Positions 13,518 to 14,918 of a DNA stretch of 14,918 nt are shown piece after piece. Source of the DNA: Actinocrinis sp046724665 (GTDB taxonomy: Bacteria > Actinomycetota > Actinomycetes > Streptomycetales > Catenulisporaceae); contig JBKOWZ010000299.1 of assembly GCA_046724665.1 (NCBI GenBank), positions 1 to 14,918 on the forward strand, read 5' to 3'. Made by a program: the position numbers and the translations under genes. The notes beneath the pieces were generated by a model. It did not search any database and had not been told where the DNA came from. It worked only from the letters and a program-made list of their open reading frames with translations. Numbering within the stretch: the stretch's first letter is position 1; every line of letters starts with the position of its first letter.

Positions 13518-13882
13518 GCCTCGGGCCTTCGCTCGCGCGCGGTGGGAGGAGGCAGCGTGCCGAACTCGGGCGAAGCGGGGACCTGCGCCGCGTCCTCTTG
13601 TAGACCGACCAGCTCGAACAGCCGGGCGACCGGGAGAGATACGGCGGCCACGTGCACGCTGCCTCCGACCGCCGCCACGTACTGGTCGAAGGCCCGCAAC
13701 GCGCGCAGTCCGGCACAGTCCATGAACGTGGTCTGGGACAGGTCCAACAGGATCGGCCCGCTCGCCGGGCCAGTCAGAATCCGTAGCTGCAACAGCAGGT
13801 CCTCGGCGGTAGCCAGATCTACGTCGCCGCACACGCTGATCACGTGCATGTGTTCGTCGCGCCGGGTGAGAAATACATCCAT
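13496..13882 (-). CDS. STAS-domain anti-sigma-factor antagonist (SpoIIAA/RsbV-like)
   Basis: The 128-residue product has the SpoIIAA fold: a beta strand HVISVCGDVDLATAEDLLLQL (13-33), LLDLSQTTFMDCAGLRAL (46-62), then VGGSVHVAAVSLPVARLFELVG. Such proteins bind anti-sigma factors and free the sigma factor; phosphorylation of a Ser in the D-S-S-G-L loop switches them off. Here the loop is D55-C56-A57-G58-L59, so the usual phosphoserine is missing. The start ATG 13882 has GAGG 6 nt upstream and fits the family N-terminus; upstream in-frame starts add unlikely residues. It overlaps the kinase gene by 22 bp on the same strand. No RsbW-like anti-sigma kinase is in the window. Confidence 0.9.
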   Translation of the reverse strand: MDVFLTRRDEHMHVISVCGDVDLATAEDLLLQLRILTGPASGPILLDLSQTTFMDCAGLRALRAFDQYVAAVGGSVHVAAVSLPVARLFELVGLQEDAAQVPASPEFGTLPPPTARERRPEACAITGT

Positions 13883-14368
13883 GCACGGCCTCACGCTTCG
13901 GGTTACCGAGCGCTGAGTGCGTAGTGGCGTGCCGCCGGATCTCGCGGGCCGCACCCCCTGACGCCTCCTGCACCGGGATCAGGGCGCCGAGGTCTGGGGC
14001 GTCATGGACTACTTTGACGATACTCGAAATCACGGGCGATGGAACCGCCGACCGGATCGCACCGCGCCACGGTTCGGGCCGTGGCGCATACCGCCTCCGC
14101 CAGAGCGATTGACGGTCGGATCGTGTCCGACGTTCACGCGACATTTCTGGTCTGGCCTGGTTCGGGGCGGTAGTCTGAGGATGTCACTCCGGACCCCGGC
14201 GGCGAGAACATCCAAAGCAGTCACGGATACTCTCCAACGTTCGGGGTTCATGCGTGTTGGCTGGTCCGATGTCGGGCGAAGTGCCCGGGGCGGGCGTGCT
14301 CGGCGCGGTGAGATGGCCGTGCGGCGGATAGGTGTCTTCGACCGCTGCCCCCTCACCTGGGAGTTGTC
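13883..14368. other. 486-bp divergent intergenic region with one strong hairpin
   Basis: This region separates the STAS and YeaQ-like genes. A perfect 9-bp inverted repeat, GCGCCACGG (14064-14072) with CCGTGGCGC (14079-14087), has a 6-nt loop and no T-run. No clear -10/-35 pair was found for either gene, no copy of the 65-bp leader element is present, and no protein-coding frame looks real. Confidence 0.5.
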
Positions 14369-14653
14369 ATGGGCGTCATCGCCTGGATCGTGCTGGGAAT
14401 CATCGCCGGCGCCATTGCCGAACGTCTCGTCAGCCGCCGTGAGTCGCACGGCTTCGTCATCACCTCTCTGATCGGCATCGCCGGGGCGCTGCTGGGCGGG
14501 TGGCTGGCCACCAAGCTCTTCCACGTCCACAGCCTGCAGGGCTTCTTCAACCTCTCCACCTGGATCACCGCGCTGGCCGGATCGGTCGTGCTGCTCGGCG
14601 CCGTGCACCTGGTGGAAGGCCAGCGCGGCGGCCGACGCAGCCTGCGCCGATAA
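14369..14653 (+). CDS. GlsB/YeaQ/YmgE-family stress-response membrane protein
   Basis: The 94-residue product has three membrane helices (about 3-18, 29-49, 63-82) with the family pattern GxxAGAIAERL after helix 1 and the small-residue stretch SLIGIAGALLGGWLA in helix 2. This is the transglycosylase-associated protein family, induced in envelope and acid stress in several bacteria; its molecular role is unknown. The ATG has GGGAG 5 nt upstream. It is divergent from the STAS-kinase pair, a neighbour set that fits a stress-response locus. The C-terminal tail is Arg/Gly-rich (GQRGGRRSLRR) and cytosolic or external depending on topology. Confidence 0.9.
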   Translation: MGVIAWIVLGIIAGAIAERLVSRRESHGFVITSLIGIAGALLGGWLATKLFHVHSLQGFFNLSTWITALAGSVVLLGAVHLVEGQRGGRRSLRR

Positions 14654-14792
14654 TTCGGCACGTACGGGACGGCACGCCCGCCGCCTCCGGACCCGTGCCC
14701 ACGCGCACGGCGTAGGGCAGCCATGTGTAAATAGGCTGATTGTTCCTCGCGGCAGCGTGCGCGGCGTGACCTAGGAAAGGCGGTGTCACCCT

Positions 14793-14918
14793 GTGGTCAG
14801 CGATCGGATGGCCGTGGTTCTTGCGCTGCTGGATGGTGATCGGGGGCGCGGCGTGAACCTGCCGCAGGCGGTGGCCGCGCGGGCTGCGGCCGCGTTGGGT
14901 GTGGACGGGATTTGTGCT
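14793..14918 (+). CDS. Start of a possible GAF-domain protein, cut by the window edge
   Basis: A GTG at 14793, with GGAAAGGCGG ending 9 nt upstream, opens a frame that runs off the end. The 42 visible residues (VVSDRMAVVLALLDGDRGRG, then LPQAVAARAAAALGVDGICA) resemble the start of an actinobacterial GAF or GAF-ANTAR regulator, where a helix leads into LGVDGVxx. The fragment is too short for certainty. The 139 bp before it hold no other recognisable feature. Confidence 0.45.
   Translation, partial: MVSDRMAVVLALLDGDRGRGVNLPQAVAARAAAALGVDGICA

Noticed and set aside
13518..14144. A 209-codon upstream extension of the kinase frame
   Set aside because: It covers the STAS gene in another frame and shows no domain; the overlap start at 13517 explains the kinase fully.

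Overview
The window is high-GC DNA from an actinomycete, probably a Streptomyces-like filamentous genus. The grounds are the codon bias, GTG starts, tRNA genes without an encoded CCA, a two-domain Hanks kinase, and a YeaQ/STAS/desaturase gene mix typical of the group. No phage, transposase, integrase or CRISPR array is visible.

Layout. Positions 1-3423 are ordinary housekeeping content: the 3' part of a HAD-family hydrolase gene, a tRNA-Gln(CUG) gene with its terminator, an M3-family zinc metallopeptidase on the minus strand, and a tRNA-Glu(CUC) gene with a perfect 16-bp terminator hairpin. From 3424 to about 5017, directly behind the tRNA-Glu gene, lies a gene graveyard: a frameshifted surface-repeat protein, the 5' parts of an SRPBCC gene and an SDR gene that meet tail to tail at one breakpoint, and a possible ricin-like lectin fragment. 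At 5018-7170 a TetR repressor is divergent from a yceI gene that is coupled to a 6-phosphogluconate/3-hydroxyisobutyrate dehydrogenase-like gene. Two matching palindromes bracket the yceI promoter, so a small TetR-controlled operon is likely. The dehydrogenase gene carries a frameshift near its 3' end.

Positions 7411-14918 look like a stress or membrane-adaptation island: a fatty-acid desaturase, a DUF1345 membrane protein, several actinobacterial unknowns, two tandem paralogues, a STAS anti-sigma-antagonist overlapping a Hanks-type Ser/Thr kinase, a GlsB/YeaQ/YmgE membrane protein, and the start of what may be a GAF-domain protein.

The most striking signal is in this last region. A 65-bp element occurs three times without indels (8493-8557, 9517-9581, 12099-12163; 52-59 of 65 positions identical in pairs). 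Each copy points toward a start codon 23-27 nt downstream, and each is preceded by a CATA(A/C)T -10-like hexamer 18-20 nt upstream. It would therefore be transcribed as a 5' leader. It contains an invariant GGTCTAGACC palindrome, the core of the known DasR-responsive element, and a second related palindrome; in RNA the two can pair into a bulged hairpin. The element links the desaturase, a small-ORF/unknown gene pair and the paralogue operon into one putative regulon. It may be a new cis-regulatory RNA, a GntR-type operator family, or both.
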